Assembly (NCBI RefSeq): GCF_905220565.1 | Contig: NC_059398.1 | Span: 4,983,177 to 5,047,176, forward strand | Length of the DNA stretch: 64,000 bases | Direction of reading: 5' to 3' | Source: Melitaea cinxia | Lineage: Eukaryota > Arthropoda > Insecta > Lepidoptera > Nymphalidae | Shown: one piece after another, positions 1 through 11,704 of the stretch | How the letters are laid out: each line of letters begins with the position of its first letter | Position numbering within the stretch: position 1 is the first letter of the stretch | Position numbers and translations under genes: made by a program | Notes under the pieces: generated by a model | What the model saw: only the letters and a program-made list of their open reading frames with translations | What the model was told of the DNA's origin: nothing | Databases searched by the model: none

Positions 1-964
1 TTGCTTCACGAATAGTGAAAGCGTTAGTACCTACTAACTGTCTTACAATAGGTTGCCGTTCAATATTAACATAACGTTCACAGACTTACACATTAAACTT
101 CAGTCGTAAGTATAAGTTAGCGAAATGTTCAGAAGGGTTTTAGTTGTATTTAGTTCTGTAGATACAAGTTCGACTAACTCGTACATATACGTGTCTCAGA
201 TATAAAGTTAACATCTTGTTTTCCTTGTTAATGAGAATATCAAAGTGGTTTACGTACATATGCTAAGTTTAAATTATAATTAAAACTATATAGTAATCAA
301 TAATTTGTATTTATTGAACAATTTTTACTAAAAATTAAAGTATTGAAAAAATGTATATAGCCAGAGTTGAAATGACACAACACTATTTTTGCAGATACTT
401 CAGTGTTGTAAAAATAAGTGAAATGACATTTTATAGTAAAGCATATACATAATAGACTTACGTACCCTAAGAATACATTTGTTAATCTATTGGTCCTCAG
501 GGTAAGGAATTATCGCACCCTGAAGGCCTTTATATTCAGATTTATACTCTCTCAAATACAAGTCGCCATAATTCACTCCAATTTTCGACCGTTATCATAA
601 CGGTAAATTGGTTTTATTCCTACTTAGCTCGGATAAAGTAATAAAGCCGGTGATAATTTGTTAATTAATTCGTTCATCACACCTAAATACTGATGTTTAT
701 GGTCGGTGAATAAACAGACAATGCTTTAGATTGTCATAACAATTAAAAATGTTATTACGGGACCGTACTTCAGAATCTTCAGTAGGATATTAGAAGTGTA
801 ATATAATATGTATATTCCATGCGAATATTAAAAGAAAAAAATTTGTAAGGCTCCAGCTCATTTCCTTCACAGGAGAAAAAAATTACACAGGTAGGTATTT
901 ATATTTAACTGTGTGAGATTGTAGAAGGAAAATTATTTTTATATGTAGGTGTAAATTTCGGGTC
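1..964. other. AT-rich non-coding stretch
   Basis: No ORF with recognisable family motifs, no tRNA-like boxes and no terminal repeat structure was seen here. Confidence 0.6.
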
Positions 965-1092
965 AACACGTTCATCATCATTATCACTTCAGCCTGATAC
1001 AGTCCACTGCCGGACATAGGCCTCCACAAGTTCGTACCAAAAATGCCGTGAACTCATGTGTTTTACCCATAGTCACCACGCTGGGCAGGCAC
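965..1092 (-). repeat. Short RTE-ends element, truncated copy
   Basis: On the minus strand this reads from the end of the RTE 5' UTR (GCGTGGTGACTATGGG) through the joint ATGAGTTCACGGCA to the RTE 3' end (TGGAGGCCTATGTCC, then GTGGACTGTATCAGGC). It ends in an ATGATG-type tail. The joint is the same as in the copies at 19.5 and 45.7 kb. This copy lacks most of the 5' part. Confidence 0.7.
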
Positions 1093-3100
1093 GTTACAGA
1101 AACATTATTTTCATGTTAAAAGGTGTATTTATTGAGTATAGTCATAATATCGCGTTATGACTCATGTGTGTGGTCATAGACGGCGAGAAATCTGACAAAT
1201 TCTAAAATTAATAAAGTGTTGTTGTGTGTATGTTAATTGTCTTAAGAATTTTACTTATTTGTCGATATTTCGTAAAGTTTCTTTTCCTTCGTACTTGCTA
1301 TTCTTTCCTAAAGTTTGGTCATACTCATTCACTAAAAATCACGCGTATATTAAACTTACTTGCGAAATATATATTGATACAAAAATATTTATTTATACAC
1401 ATTACATAAAAAATAACAATTTTAACATATTAAACATAATATTAAATTTTAACAGAAATATATTAGTATATATGTAAAACAGATTAGTATATAAATCATA
1501 TTTCGTCGTTATCATGATATAGCTAATATAGCCCAGTCTTGATAGTAGATAAATTCAAAAGGTATAACGTTAACTTACTACCAATAAAGGTTATCAGGCA
1601 TCTTTTATGTATGCATGCCCGACCTTAGGCATATTTACTTATCATCATTGTGTAATCGAAGTTATACGCTTATTTAATTAATAAAGAATAATACTTAATT
1701 ATTAATTTCAATTATTAATTCAGTCTTCAAACGCATAAAAATAAAAAATTTTAATCATCAAACATTTTTGGTTAGTATTAATGTGTAGTTGAGGAAGTTT
1801 TCCTTACTGAATTACTTTAATTTTTTTTTGGTTATTACATGTTAGGATACTTACTTTTATCTCAAAATTAAGAACGGTTCAATTAGTGAAGAGAATGAAG
1901 GTCAAAATATACCTGCTTATGCAGTAGTCAGTGATTCTGTAGTCAGTCTATGACTTTCCGTCATTCTTTTCGCTGGAAAGGAGATATTTTCAAGATTTTT
2001 CCAATTGTTTGTAAATATTTTTAGGTCTTTGTTTTGTTAATTTAGAAATCACAACATTAGTATGGCGACGAATTAATTAGAAACCTGGATTGAACAAAAA
2101 CCTTTGAATTAACGGCTCACCTTAAACTAGCTTTCAATAATTTGTAGGTTTAACAAAAAAGATGACATTCAAAAAGTCACAAGTAGAGCAAGCTTTTTAT
2201 AAAAGAGAGCTGTGTGTTATAAAACAGCATACACATTCTTTATGTACGTAGTCATTCATAAACTTAAAATCTCATTTTATCTTATCGACATTAATAAAGA
2301 ATGCATTTGTAAGTTAACGCATAAAATAATATTTGTGTTCACTTTCTTCAATTCGCAGCGTACTCAGTAAGTAGACCTCAATACATTATCAAAACGTAAC
2401 TTGTTTCAAAATACCTTCCGGGCTACTTTCACTTTTATACGGAACTTGATCGATCACTGCGTTTTTATGCTGCTCATTTTATCTTTGTGTACTTTTCATT
2501 TTCTTTAGTCAACCCGTCAGATAGAGTGAGACTTACAAGACATTTTTATAGTCTATCAGCTTTTATTTCTTTGATAATGGGGTGAAACAGAAATGACATT
2601 ATTTAAAAAAATATGTGCTCGTGTGACATATATTGTGTAAGCAGATATTGTATAGCATTGAAGAATTTTGTTGCGAAATATTGCGAGCATGCAACGTTCA
2701 CGTGATTAATAAACACTGAAACGCGTAGTGCAAAAATATGAAATAGTTTATTTTATTTATATTTTGAGCAATTCTATGTTGTTGCGATTAAAAAAGTTAC
2801 TTTAATTATAATCCTCGTTAAGTCGCATAACGCGCGTAAGATAATCTATGTCGTTTGATAGTTTGTATGTTGTCTGACTTTTTAAGAAAAACAAAAAATT
2901 AAACGTTATTTTAGATTATCTAATCATTACATGTACGATTTAATTAGAGTGAAATTAGAAGACGGTATTATACATATATAATTTTGTTATTCTGTTATAA
3001 TTAAGATAAAAACTCATCAATATTTATTAGAAACATTACCCTATTTTAAAAGAATTAATTAGTATATATTGCTCCAAGTGTTTACAAATAAATGTTTTTG
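1093..3100. other. AT-rich non-coding stretch
   Basis: Small ORFs here (about 60-83 codons near 1.2-1.5 kb) are AT-biased and show no family motif. No repeat boundary could be fixed. Confidence 0.5.
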
Positions 3101-3111
3101 TACAGTCCAAA

Positions 3112-3362
3112 TAGTAAATATGATGTACCTAATGGTAAGCGGTCACCGCAGAATATTGACTACTGCAACACAAAAAGCGTCGCAGGCGCGTTTCTAACCC
3201 TAACTCTCACCCTACCCAGGAGCCCCGGCCGCCTTACTCACTACAGGAACACAACACTACTTGAAAGGAGTGTTATTTAGCTGAGAACTTCTGTAAGGTC
3301 GATATACTTCCCCATACGATCTGCTCCGAATTTCGATCACGATATTTCTACCTCACTAGATT
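3112..3362 (-). repeat. Dispersed repeat family D, decayed copy
   Basis: It carries the family blocks 'CTAATGGTAAGCGGTCACCG', 'CAGGAGCCCCGGCCGCCTTA', 'CAGGAACACAACACTACTTG' and 'TTATTTAGCTGAGAACTTCT'. The same order of blocks recurs at 11.7, 31.8, 43.1, 49.1, 57.0 and 58.3 kb. It has no coding capacity and is probably a non-autonomous element whose class I could not assign. Confidence 0.65.
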
Positions 3363-3475
3363 GCAAATTGTTTAATGATAAATTTATCATTGAACAATTT
3401 GTGAATTATAACATTGGAAGCATAAAAGTCTATTACGATATGTCAAAGTTTTGTATTAGCCATTTCAATGTATAT

Positions 3476-3580
3476 ATTATTTATTGAACACACAATTTTC
3501 ATACAGTTATTTATATACAAATTTAGTTAGCAACGGCGGACTTATCTCTAGAAGAGATTTCTTCCATCCAACCTGTGATA
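3476..3580 (-). repeat. LINE 3' end relic (CR1-like, second family)
   Basis: A TTATTTATT-type tail is followed by a body with 'GGCGGACTTATCTCTAGAAG' and 'GATTTCTTCCATCCAACC'. The body resembles the segment at 59.4-59.56 kb (GGGCGGACTTATGGCTAATT, ATTTCTTCCAGACAACCC). Only the 3' end is present, as expected for a 5'-truncated LINE insertion on the minus strand. Confidence 0.5.
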
Positions 3581-4850
3581 GTGATAACTACTGTTATATA
3601 GCAGACTAAGAGAGTGCAGTAATGTAAACAATATACAGATTCTTGAAAATAGCTAATTAAATGATATTTATAACATCATACTATATATATATAGCAGACT
3701 ACACTAATTATATAAGAATATACACATTTATATCCTCGCATAAACTTTTGACAAGTAAATACAATTATTAGATGTTAAATATTAAACATTATTAAGTAAT
3801 TATGTTTCAATTAATTATTTTGATGATAAATTGAAGTAATAAGTTACTACTCGTATTTATAACATGAAGTCACGCGATAAAAAGGGCAACTGGGCTTTAT
3901 AGGTTACATGAACGGTTATGGTTCATGTATATCAATATTTTCTTTTTATATTTGTTGATTATAATATTTTATCTTTAGAAACTTGTACATAGGATATCAA
4001 ATATTATAAATACACTAAATTTATTTATTTTGTGATTAGTATTATTAATTTCTGTGTTATGTATGAATATTACATTAGCGAATAAGCGTGTCATGCCTGT
4101 AGAGATAGCTTTTGGCCACTTAAAATCTTTATTAGTAATATCACAAAAATTAATCCGACAACGAACGTTAAAGAAAATTGTAGTTTCTTTTCTGATTTTT
4201 AATGTTTCAAACTATCTCTGCACTCAATTTTGTCCAAATTATTTAGCAAGTTAACCGGGAAAGATAGATGTTTTGGCCGCTTGAACTTTCCTAACCTTCC
4301 TACTTAATTTTGAAAAGATTAGTGACCTTTGCTGCGTATAACCTTTAAGCTATGTTGTTATCTAAATCTGTTTAATCGTTTAGATGTGAAAGCTGTAAAA
4401 ACAAAAAGTAGGGTGTAACGACTAAAATACATACATACATAAATAAATACATACACACATAAATAAATACAAACATTATATATGACCGTCGAGTTATAAA
4501 AACCAGGTATTTACAAAAACGCCACAAATCAACGCTGAATAATATAGGCTTGACCTCTGCCACTTAGCTTGAAAGAACTAACCTAGAAGCAGTAGCTTCA
4601 AGCATTTGACCCCATGCGGTCCCTAAGGCCTGCCAAGTAGAGCACCCCACACCCATTAATTTTATTACTATTATTCATTGATTAGATTGCTTTCACTTGT
4701 GTTAGTAAAATATGGTTGATTCCAATCTCAAGTAGGATGGAAAAGACAATAGCCTAAACTTAATTTTGAAAACAGGTGAAATCGACAGAATTTCTACATT
4801 AAATCTTAACTATAGAAACATTAATAAATAGTATTTATAAAGCAACATAT
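3581..4850. other. AT-rich non-coding stretch with CATA/AAATA microsatellite
   Basis: A short imperfect CATA / AAATA simple repeat lies at about 4425-4475. Nothing else recognisable was seen. The ORFs at 4054-4254 and 4372-4563 have no family features. Confidence 0.5.
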
Positions 4851-4851
4851 C

Positions 4852-4955
4852 CGTCAATCCGCAGTGGAGCAGCGTGATGGATAGAGCATACCCTTCCCCT
4901 AAACCGAGAAAAAGGTCTATGCTCAACAGTGGAATTTACAGGTTGACACAAACAA
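4852..4955 (+). repeat. SINE family 2 relic (3' body only)
   Basis: It matches the 3' body of the SINE at 32.0-32.36 kb: CCGCAGTGGAGCAGCGTGAT, an AAAAAGGTCTATGC block, then a truncated GGTGGGATATTACAGG-like end. The tRNA-like head is missing. Confidence 0.55.
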
Positions 4956-5730
4956 TCATATATAAAGAAATGTCACGAGAAAGAATGTCATAGATAGGAT
5001 GGAGAAGTTTGGGGTTGTAAAAGATGATATGGGAAGCTGTACCTTCGTCAAGGCCAAGCTAGCGATAAATAAGGTATATACCTAATTATAAAGATAGGTC
5101 AGTCAATAGTTGACGATAATCAGATAAGAAAATCAGTAATTGCTAGTTTGTCTTTTCTTTATAATAACGAAAATCTATTAATGTTTTTAAAAACGTACTA
5201 TTTTATACTGTTTTAAGCGTATTTAGAATTCAAGTTGTATTAAGCTGAACAAGCTGAAATAAATTAAAAGTAAACAGTAAAATGAAGATACAATATTTGT
5301 ATTTTTACAAAGAAGATTAAATCATTTACTTACAGTGTTAGTTCAGGTTCAGACCTTAAGTTACTTTAAGTTACTTGAACTGAATTTAAGTTACTTTTAT
5401 CCCATGTTTATTGCTTACAATTTTGTTTAAAATTCTAGTAATCATTAAACCGTTTAATTATATTTGCAGTATTCCATTTTACTTTTATTTTAACGTATAT
5501 ATTTATGTCGTATAGTTCTCTGTCGTATACATATATATGTATGTATTGGTTTTACAAGTAGAGCTTCAAGAGAGCAATGTTTTATACAAAAAGTTCAATG
5601 TTTTATTAAGAATAATAAGTATTCATATCTGATATAAGTCATTTCCACATTGTTTTGTCTCATATGCTGTAAAAGGTGTACCCGTGATTTTGTTTACGAT
5701 TAAACTTTTTATTTCAAACACCCATTTTAT
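4956..5730. other. AT-rich non-coding stretch
   Basis: There is a short local duplication around 5350-5395 (repeats of AAGTTACTTTAAG / TTAAGTTACTT). No gene or complete element is visible. Confidence 0.5.
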
Positions 5731-5734
5731 TAAA

Positions 5735-5918
5735 ACTCTCCCGTCCTCTCCGAGGCACGGTGGGGAGACCCACAAAGACAGCACAAACACCCAGACCACG
5801 GCAAACACCTGTATGGCCAGTACAAATGTTTGTCATGTGCGGGGATCGAACCCGCAACCGCCAGTGCAACAGGCACAATTCATGGCTATGACTGTTGCGC
5901 CAACGCGGCGTACATTAA
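5735..5918 (-). repeat. SINE family 2, head-containing copy
   Basis: On the minus strand it holds a tRNA-like head: an A-box region (GTTGGCGCAACAGTCATAG), the B box GGTTCGATCCC, and the body block CAAACATTTGTACTGGCC, then GTGTTTGCCGTGGTC and TGTGGGTCTCCCCACC. It matches the copies at 32.0 and 51.57 kb. RNA polymerase III promoter boxes plus a conserved unrelated body are the hallmarks of a tRNA-derived SINE. Confidence 0.8.
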
Positions 5919-7485
5919 TAAATAAATATAATTAAAAAAGGGCAAATTAAACACTGAATGATGCCATATAGTTAAGTTAATAACAAAAAAATATAACTAT
6001 GTAAAATATTATTTTATTAATTATAATTTTTTATTTTGAGAAATAAACATTAAGTATTATTTATCATAAAAACAAACGAAAGTTAAAATATATTTAATCA
6101 TAATTTTCAATTACAGTAATAATTGGTTTGTGGTAACTAAAATATGACATATATTTGCGTACTATAAGCAAGAAGTGTTGAGAAAAAGTTTTGTTACGCT
6201 TTTTGCGATCTCGCTGCCGTTCCGCTCAGTGTGTGTACCGCGCAATAAGGAACATTGATTCAAAACATTGACCACGATCAAATTATAAGTTTTGGTGTAA
6301 CGTATGACCAAACAAATGTGCCGTTTTAAAATGAAAAAAAAAATAAGGACGTCCATTTAAATCTTTCAATTTAATTTTCACTTCCTAAGGCTGAATATCA
6401 TAAAAAACTTCCTTTATCGGTTGTTTGTGTTATTAAAAAACCCTTTTAGCCAACGGATAAAAATCCATTAGAGTTTTCAAACCCTTTATTAAGAAAAATA
6501 ATATGTTGTTTCTGTGTATGATTTTGCTGTATTTAAATTACTTCCTGGAGGCGAGTTGATCTAATTTAGAAAACACATGAATCCATACCAGATATCACGG
6601 ATTCATTGCCCCGACGAATTTCTATACAGCTTTATGTGGTAATATGTGTTTTAATGTTTAGAAAATGTTTTCGTTAATTCGTAATTTTATAGTGCCGAAC
6701 CGTAAAAGAGACCTAACTTTCTTTTATATGATGTATTAAAGTCATGTTTAGTACTGGGACGTTTACAGACTGATTCAGTTTAAGTTACCTCAAATATAAA
6801 ATCTCTTTATTCTATTATTTTAGATTTACGACCATATTTGTACGTCTTATAATAACAAGCTAATTTAAAAATAGGCAGGTACGTATAAACGTAGACGTAA
6901 CGTAGCGTTAGGGTTGAAAGTGGGTACATAAATTATTTAGTAAGAACAAACGATTCTATCAAATATGCACGTACGTCCGTCTGTTTTCACGTCGGGTAAT
7001 ATTTCAGAATTTTCGAAATTTATACAAGCCATAATAGCTTCCGAAAATAATTATTTTCCTATTCTTATGCATTTCTAATTATATATAAGTATTTACTAAC
7101 ACAAAAATGTAAGGTATGTAAGTTTTTAATAAAGGTCTTTTATTCAAATTATTAATTTATTATTAATTAATAGATTATTAATTTATTCAAATTAAATTTA
7201 AAATAGAGTTATAAAATAATGTTTATCAAAAAAACTGCACGATTAATAACACTCATAGCTCTATATTACATATTATCCCCAAAGGTAATTATTATTTACG
7301 CAGCAGTAAAATGTAATGAAAATACTTTAAATTTGAAATATGAAAAAATAATGATCAAAAACAATGAAACAAATGAATAAACAAATGTAGTAACAAAAAA
7401 AGGTGTTCATTTGTGATTGTATTCTAAATATATGCCTGTTGAATTAAAAGCAATACAGGAAAATCATTTCCGATATCAATAAAAT
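5919..7485. other. AT-rich non-coding stretch
   Basis: No supported feature. The 64-codon ORF at 6162-6356 has no family signal. Confidence 0.5.
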
Positions 7486-7489
7486 AAAT

Positions 7490-7576
7490 AATAAATAAAT
7501 ATCTACAACATACACACACGGTTGTCTGTTCCTACAGTAAGCAACTTAATACTTATGTTGTAGGTAACAGCCGACT

Positions 7577-7578
<2 letters not shown>
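7490..7578 (-). repeat. SINE family 1, 3' tail fragment
   Basis: This is the reverse complement of the tail of the family-1 SINE at 32.86-33.06 kb: ATCTACAACATACACACACG, then GTCTGTTCCTACAGTAAGCA. The tRNA-like head is absent. Confidence 0.6.

Positions 7579-7618
<40 letters not shown>
7579..7618. repeat. (TA)n microsatellite
   Basis: About 20 uninterrupted TA units. It abuts the 'CTAGCTGTGCCCGCGG' repeat end at 7619. Confidence 0.95.
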
Positions 7619-7619
<1 letters not shown>

Positions 7620-7915
7620 TAGCTGTGCCCGCGGCTTCGCCCGCGTTGAAAATAGTATGTCACAAAGTTTTCCCGGCAAACTTCCAGTGAAACTCTCATT
7701 AAAATCGGCTCAGCCGTTCCGTAAACCTTCCTCTTGCCAATGATGGAGCCCTTTCTCCAATGGTGAAACCGCATGAAAATCCGTTCAGTAGATTTTGAGC
7801 GAATCGATCACATACACTTTTGGGGACTTGGTTTTATAATACACTAACTGTTGCCCGCGGCTACGTTCGCGTGGTTATGAAGATATGTATGCATTATAAA
7901 ATATTTATTTAATCA
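7619..7915. repeat. Two adjacent 'CCCGCGGCTTCG' repeat ends
   Basis: Two copies of a repeat terminus lie side by side: CTAGCTGTGCCCGCGGCTTC at about 7619 and AACTGTTGCCCGCGGCTACG at about 7847. Both are followed by 'AAATCGGCTCAGCCGTTCC' or 'AAAATCCGTTCAGTAG' type blocks. Related termini occur at 9.98 and 12.95 kb. This end is common in lepidopteran dispersed repeats. I cannot assign the class from the sequence alone. Confidence 0.6.
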
Positions 7916-8189
7916 TTTCTGATTAACTTAATCAAAATACGAATTACTTTGTACTAAGTAAATTTATTTTTCACTTTTTAGTTTCCTGTTTGAGTCGGTT
8001 TTTATTTTGTTAAGATGTTTAACGCAAATTGTTTTTTTTTATTTCAGTCAATCGTTCAAGTTGAAATCAATCAGTTGAAATGCTTATCAAACTGAGTAAC
8101 TTTTTAAAAAGCACAATTTAGTATAATTTAATAGTTATTTTTATAAAACCTCTCTATACACCACATTTTTAGTTTTATTTTCAGGCTGT

Positions 8190-9625
8190 ATATGTTTCAT
8201 ACAAACTATCAACCCCAATTAAATCCCCTTAGCGGTGGAATATCGTAAAATCCTTTCTTAGCGGACGTCTGCTAACTATAATCTACCACCCTGCCAAATT
8301 TTATCTTTGTGCAACCTGGATGGATAGACCATCCAGTAGTTTTTGAGTTCTCGTAATGAGTGAGTTAGTGACCTTTCTCTTTTATATATATAGATTACGA
8401 TGCATTATTTGGACACCTCCTCACCATCTATAGAGCATCATCATCTTCCTGCCCTTATCCCACTTATGTAGCGTCGGCATAACATGTTTTCCTCTTCCAT
8501 TCCTCTCTATTATTCGTCACTTCAGCGCTTACTCCTTTCTCTCTCATATCCTCACTCACTCACAATCCATCCATCGCTTTTTCGGTCTGCCGATCGCTCT
8601 TCGTCCTTCGACATTCATCCCTAACATTCTTTTACCGACATAGCGTTCATCCCTCATCATTACATGCCCATACCACGTTAACCTATTGCTCCTTATTTTC
8701 TCTGTCACGGGTGCTACTTTCAAACTTACTCCACACATTCATCTTAGCATTCTCATCTCGGCTGCGTGCACTCTTCTTTTGTTGCCCAACATTCTGATCC
8801 ATACATTACGACATATATTTTAAATTTTAAGTCTATAGAGCATATATTTTAAATTTCAAGTCTCTTACTTCAAAAACATAGTACTTTCATACAAACTTCC
8901 AACCCCCGTTTTATCCCCTTAGGGGTCGAGTTTCGTAAAATCAGTTCTTAGCGGATGTTTACGCCCTATAAGAAGCCCACTTGATAAATTTCAAGTTTGT
9001 AGCTGTTATAGTTCCGGAGATTTCGTGATGAGTGAGTCAATCTACCATCCCCCGTTTTAAACCCAAAAGGGAGTTGCTTTCTAAATATACATTATTTGGA
9101 CACCTTCTCACGATCTATAGAACATAAATTTTAAATTTCAAGTATCTTACTTCAAAAACATAGGACTTTCATACAAACTTCCAACCCCCGTTTTACCCCC
9201 TTAGGGGTCGAATTTCGTAAAATTCGTTCTTAGCGAATGTCTACGTCCTATAAGGAGCCTACCTGCCAAATTTCAAGTTTGTAGGTGTTATAGTTTCGGA
9301 GATTTCGTGATGAGGGAGTCAACCTACCATCCCCCGTTTTAACCCCAAAAAGGAGTTGATTTCTAAAGATATATTATTTGGACGCCTTCTCATCATCTAT
9401 AGAGCATACATTTTAAATTTCAAGTCTCTTACTTCAAAAAAATAGGACTTTCATACAAACTTGCAACACCCGTTTTAACCCCTTAGGGGTCGAGTTTTGA
9501 AAAATCCGTTCTTAGCGGATGTCTACTTCCTATAAGGAGCCTACCTGCCAAATTTCAAGTTTGTAGGTGTTATAGTTTCGGAGATTTCGTGATGAGTGAG
9601 TGACCTTTCGCTTTTATATATATTA
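8190..9625. repeat. 282-bp tandem repeat, four units
   Basis: The block TTTCATACAAACT starts at 8195, 8885, 9167 and 9449. The last two intervals are exactly 282 bp. The first interval is 690 bp, which is 282 bp plus about 408 bp. The excess is an RTE relic inserted in the first unit. Each unit contains AACCCCCGTTTTA, TTAGGGGTCGA, TTCTTAGCGGATGTCTA, CCTGCCAAATTTCAAG and GGAGATTTCGTGATGAG. The units are diverged from one another and have no coding capacity. Confidence 0.85.
8439..8831 (-). pseudogene. RTE-clade reverse transcriptase C-terminus, relic
   Basis: The minus strand of 8556-8738 reads as the very C-terminal part of an RTE-like LINE polyprotein: APVTEKIRSNRLTWYGHVM, then GRRAIGRPKKRWMDC. 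RTE-clade proteins end in this kind of basic, RPKKRW-containing tail downstream of the reverse transcriptase. The 3' side ends in a (GATGAT)-type tail at about 8440. Neither the endonuclease nor the catalytic RT motifs are present, so it is a dead, 5'-truncated insertion. It lies inside the first unit of a 282-bp tandem repeat. Copies of TCTATAGAGCAT at 8427-8438 and 8832-8843 could be its target duplication, but a small local tandem duplication at the right edge makes this uncertain. Confidence 0.7.
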
Positions 9626-9659
9626 TAGATATATATATAATATATATATATTATACAAC

Positions 9660-9830
9660 ACTACATATATTTTTTTCGATAAACAAACATACAAATAATA
9701 CAAATAAAAATAAATATATATATTATACTCAGAATCGGAATGGAAATCGAGCCCACAACCCCCGGAGCAGAAAGCAGGGCACTACAAACTGCGCCAACGG
9801 GCTTGTCAGCCCAATATATGAAATACGTGG
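9660..9830 (-). repeat. SINE family 1 copy
   Basis: The minus strand carries AGCCCGTTGGCGCAGTTTGT (A-box region), CTGCTTTCTGCTCCGGGGGT and a decayed B box GGGCTCGATTTCC. An AT-rich TAATATATATATTTATTT-type tail follows. It matches the copies at 17.46, 32.86, 52.48 and 53.89 kb. Confidence 0.8.
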
Positions 9831-9971
9831 GTAGGAAATGTATAGATCGCCAGAGATATTTTGATATTACAGCTGCCATATATTCGAATTGGTAACGTTA
9901 ATATAGGATGGCGTTAATATAGAATAACGATTTTCACCGTGATTCTTATAAATAGAAAACTTAATTTACTA

Positions 9972-10175
9972 AACACTAGCATCCCGCCCCGGCTTCGCAT
10001 GGGTATTTAACAAAAATTTAAAAATATTTTTTTCCTCATTTATTTTTGAAAATATAATATAGCCTATGTCACCCGCAGATAGTATAGCATCCCAAGAATG
10101 AAAATAAAATTCAAATCCGTTCAATAGTTTCGGAGCCTATTCAACGCAAACAAACAAAAAATCAAATCTATACTA
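9972..10175. repeat. Dispersed repeat end ('CCCGGCTTCGC' type)
   Basis: It begins CTAGCATCCCGCCCCGGCTT and continues with AAATCCGTTCAATAGTTTCG and ACGCAAACAAACAAAAAATC. This is a relative of the ends at 7.62 and 12.95 kb. Confidence 0.5.
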
Positions 10176-10287
10176 CTAACAATTTAAACAATCAGTCAGC
10201 CAGCTCAGCCTATTGCAGTCCACTACTGGACATAGGCCTCCCCAAGTTCGCGCCAAACATGCCGGTTTTCCGCAATCCTCATCCAGC

Positions 10288-10683
10288 CTACACCGGCAAT
10301 CTTACGTAGATCGTCGGTCCAACGGTTCGGAGGAAGTCCCACACTGCGTTTACCAAGACGCGGTCTCCACGACTATCGGTCCTGCGGCACAGATGGCCAG
10401 CCCACTGCCACTTTAATTTGCTAATTCTTTGGGCTATGTCGGTTACTTTCGTTCTCTCGCGGATAGTCTCATTTCTAATCCTATCTTTGAGAGAGACCCC
10501 AAGCATAGCCCGTTCCATTGCACGTTGAGCGACTTTAAGCTTGTCGATCAGTCCCTTCGTCAGTGTCCACGTCTCAGCTCCGTATGTTAACACAGGCAGG
10601 ACGTATTGCTCGAAGACTTTAGTCTTCAAGAAGATTTTTGTCCTCTCTTCGGACTTCAGACTACCCCAGTATGCTCCACTCAA
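10288..10683 (-). pseudogene. RTE reverse transcriptase C-terminal fragment
   Basis: The 131-codon frame contains KTKVFEQYVLPVLTYGAETW, a motif typical of the thumb and C-terminal region of RTE-clade LINE reverse transcriptases in insects. RTKVTDIAQRISKLKWQWAG and a WAGHLCRR block follow. The C-terminal continuation (RSVGLPPNRW-like) is shifted out of frame near position 10340. The first eight residues of the frame come from the deletion junction, not from the RT. The catalytic FADD motif lies upstream in intact relatives and is missing here. Confidence 0.8.
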
Positions 10684-10927
10684 TGTGACTAAGTTCTACT
10701 TCAAGTTCGGTAAGGTGATGGTCCAACCGTAGCGTGCGTCCATTATACGTAGCCAGGTATAGTTTTTTATGGCAGCTTCCCGTACCCCGGTGATTCTTGG
10801 CACCCTCTACCCCACCGTTACCACGGCCGCTGCCGTAGCCGGGAATAGTGGGGCTGCCGGGAACTGAGGGTCTTAATTTAAATGCGCACTCATGGGGGTT
10901 TTTGCCCATAGTCACCACGCTGGGCAA
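10684..10927 (-). pseudogene. RTE endonuclease N-terminal fragment
   Basis: The frame ends with KKLYLATYNGRTLRLDHHL and TELEVELSHIEWSILG. This corresponds to the start of the APE-type endonuclease of RTE elements (a TYN-x-RTL block followed by an ELE...I.WDILG helix). The open frame stops where the deletion begins, at about 10683, before any catalytic residue beyond the first Asn. A glycine-rich leader (GYGSGRGNGG) lies upstream, as in other RTE ORFs. Confidence 0.75.
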
Positions 10928-11110
10928 GCGGGTTGGTGACCGCAGGGCTGACTTTGTCGCAACGAAGACGCTGCTGTCCGTACTCGGTCTGTGTATTTAA
11001 AGAGCCAGCAGTTAGATGGTTATCCCGCCATCGGTAGGCTTTTCAAGTTCCAAGGTGGTAGTGGAATGGGATGAGAGGGGGTGGCTAAATTCTATAGTGC
11101 CGTAGCCACA

Positions 11111-11690
11111 CAGCACAATCAAATATAAATCAAATACAAATCAAATATAATTAAACAATCAAATATATACTAATATTATAAGGAGGAATCCTTATAATAT
11201 TAGTATAGATATATTATTATCTACATACTATAATTCACTCGTTGCCAAATGATTATTGGCGCCTATAAATACTTGTGGTGCTAAAGAAACAAATGTGTTT
11301 CAGGCTAAGGAAAGAAAAGGAGTAGGTTTTATTTAAGTAAAAATAGGCAACCAGGAAGTTTACCTATTCGTTCCGATAGACAGAGTAAATAGTTGTTACT
11401 GTGAACTTATGTCAATTTCTAATACAATAAATTTACATATAAATATCTTTATACGGGAACTTTTACCCTTGAACTAGGCCTAAACGTTTGATACGAACGA
11501 ATGTCGGATGAGGTACGATTACGCGTACAAAGGAAGGTCACGTACTAGAAATTTAGTAGTTCACCGTAAAACCGTAACAGTTTTTGGTTAGGAGTCATGT
11601 AGGTCAAATTTATATTTATCTTATCCATACCATTTCCATGCATAAAAGAAATTTAAAGTATAAACACTACAACTATTTTTATTGAGTAAC
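11111..11690. other. AT-rich non-coding stretch
   Basis: It contains (CAAATATAAAT)-like simple sequence and a short inverted repeat around 11175-11210 (AATATTATAAGGA / TCCTTATAATATT), which can form a hairpin. No gene seen. Confidence 0.5.
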
Positions 11691-11704
11691 GGAACAGCAA
11701 GATT

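Larger units (their letters stand above)
10195..11110 (-). mobile_element. RTE-clade LINE, internally deleted copy
   Basis: Read on the minus strand, the order is: 5' UTR (from about 11110; GTGGCTACGGCACTATAG, then ACCGATGGCGGGATAACC), the start of the ORF, a deletion, the RT C-terminus, and the 3' end (GGAGGCCTATGTCCAGTAGT). The 3' tail is short. The full protein would be about 1000 residues. Only about 35 residues of the endonuclease N-terminus and about 130 residues of the C-terminus remain, so the element cannot act alone. The same 5' UTR plus 3' end without any coding part forms the short elements at 1.0, 19.5 and 45.7 kb. Confidence 0.8.
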
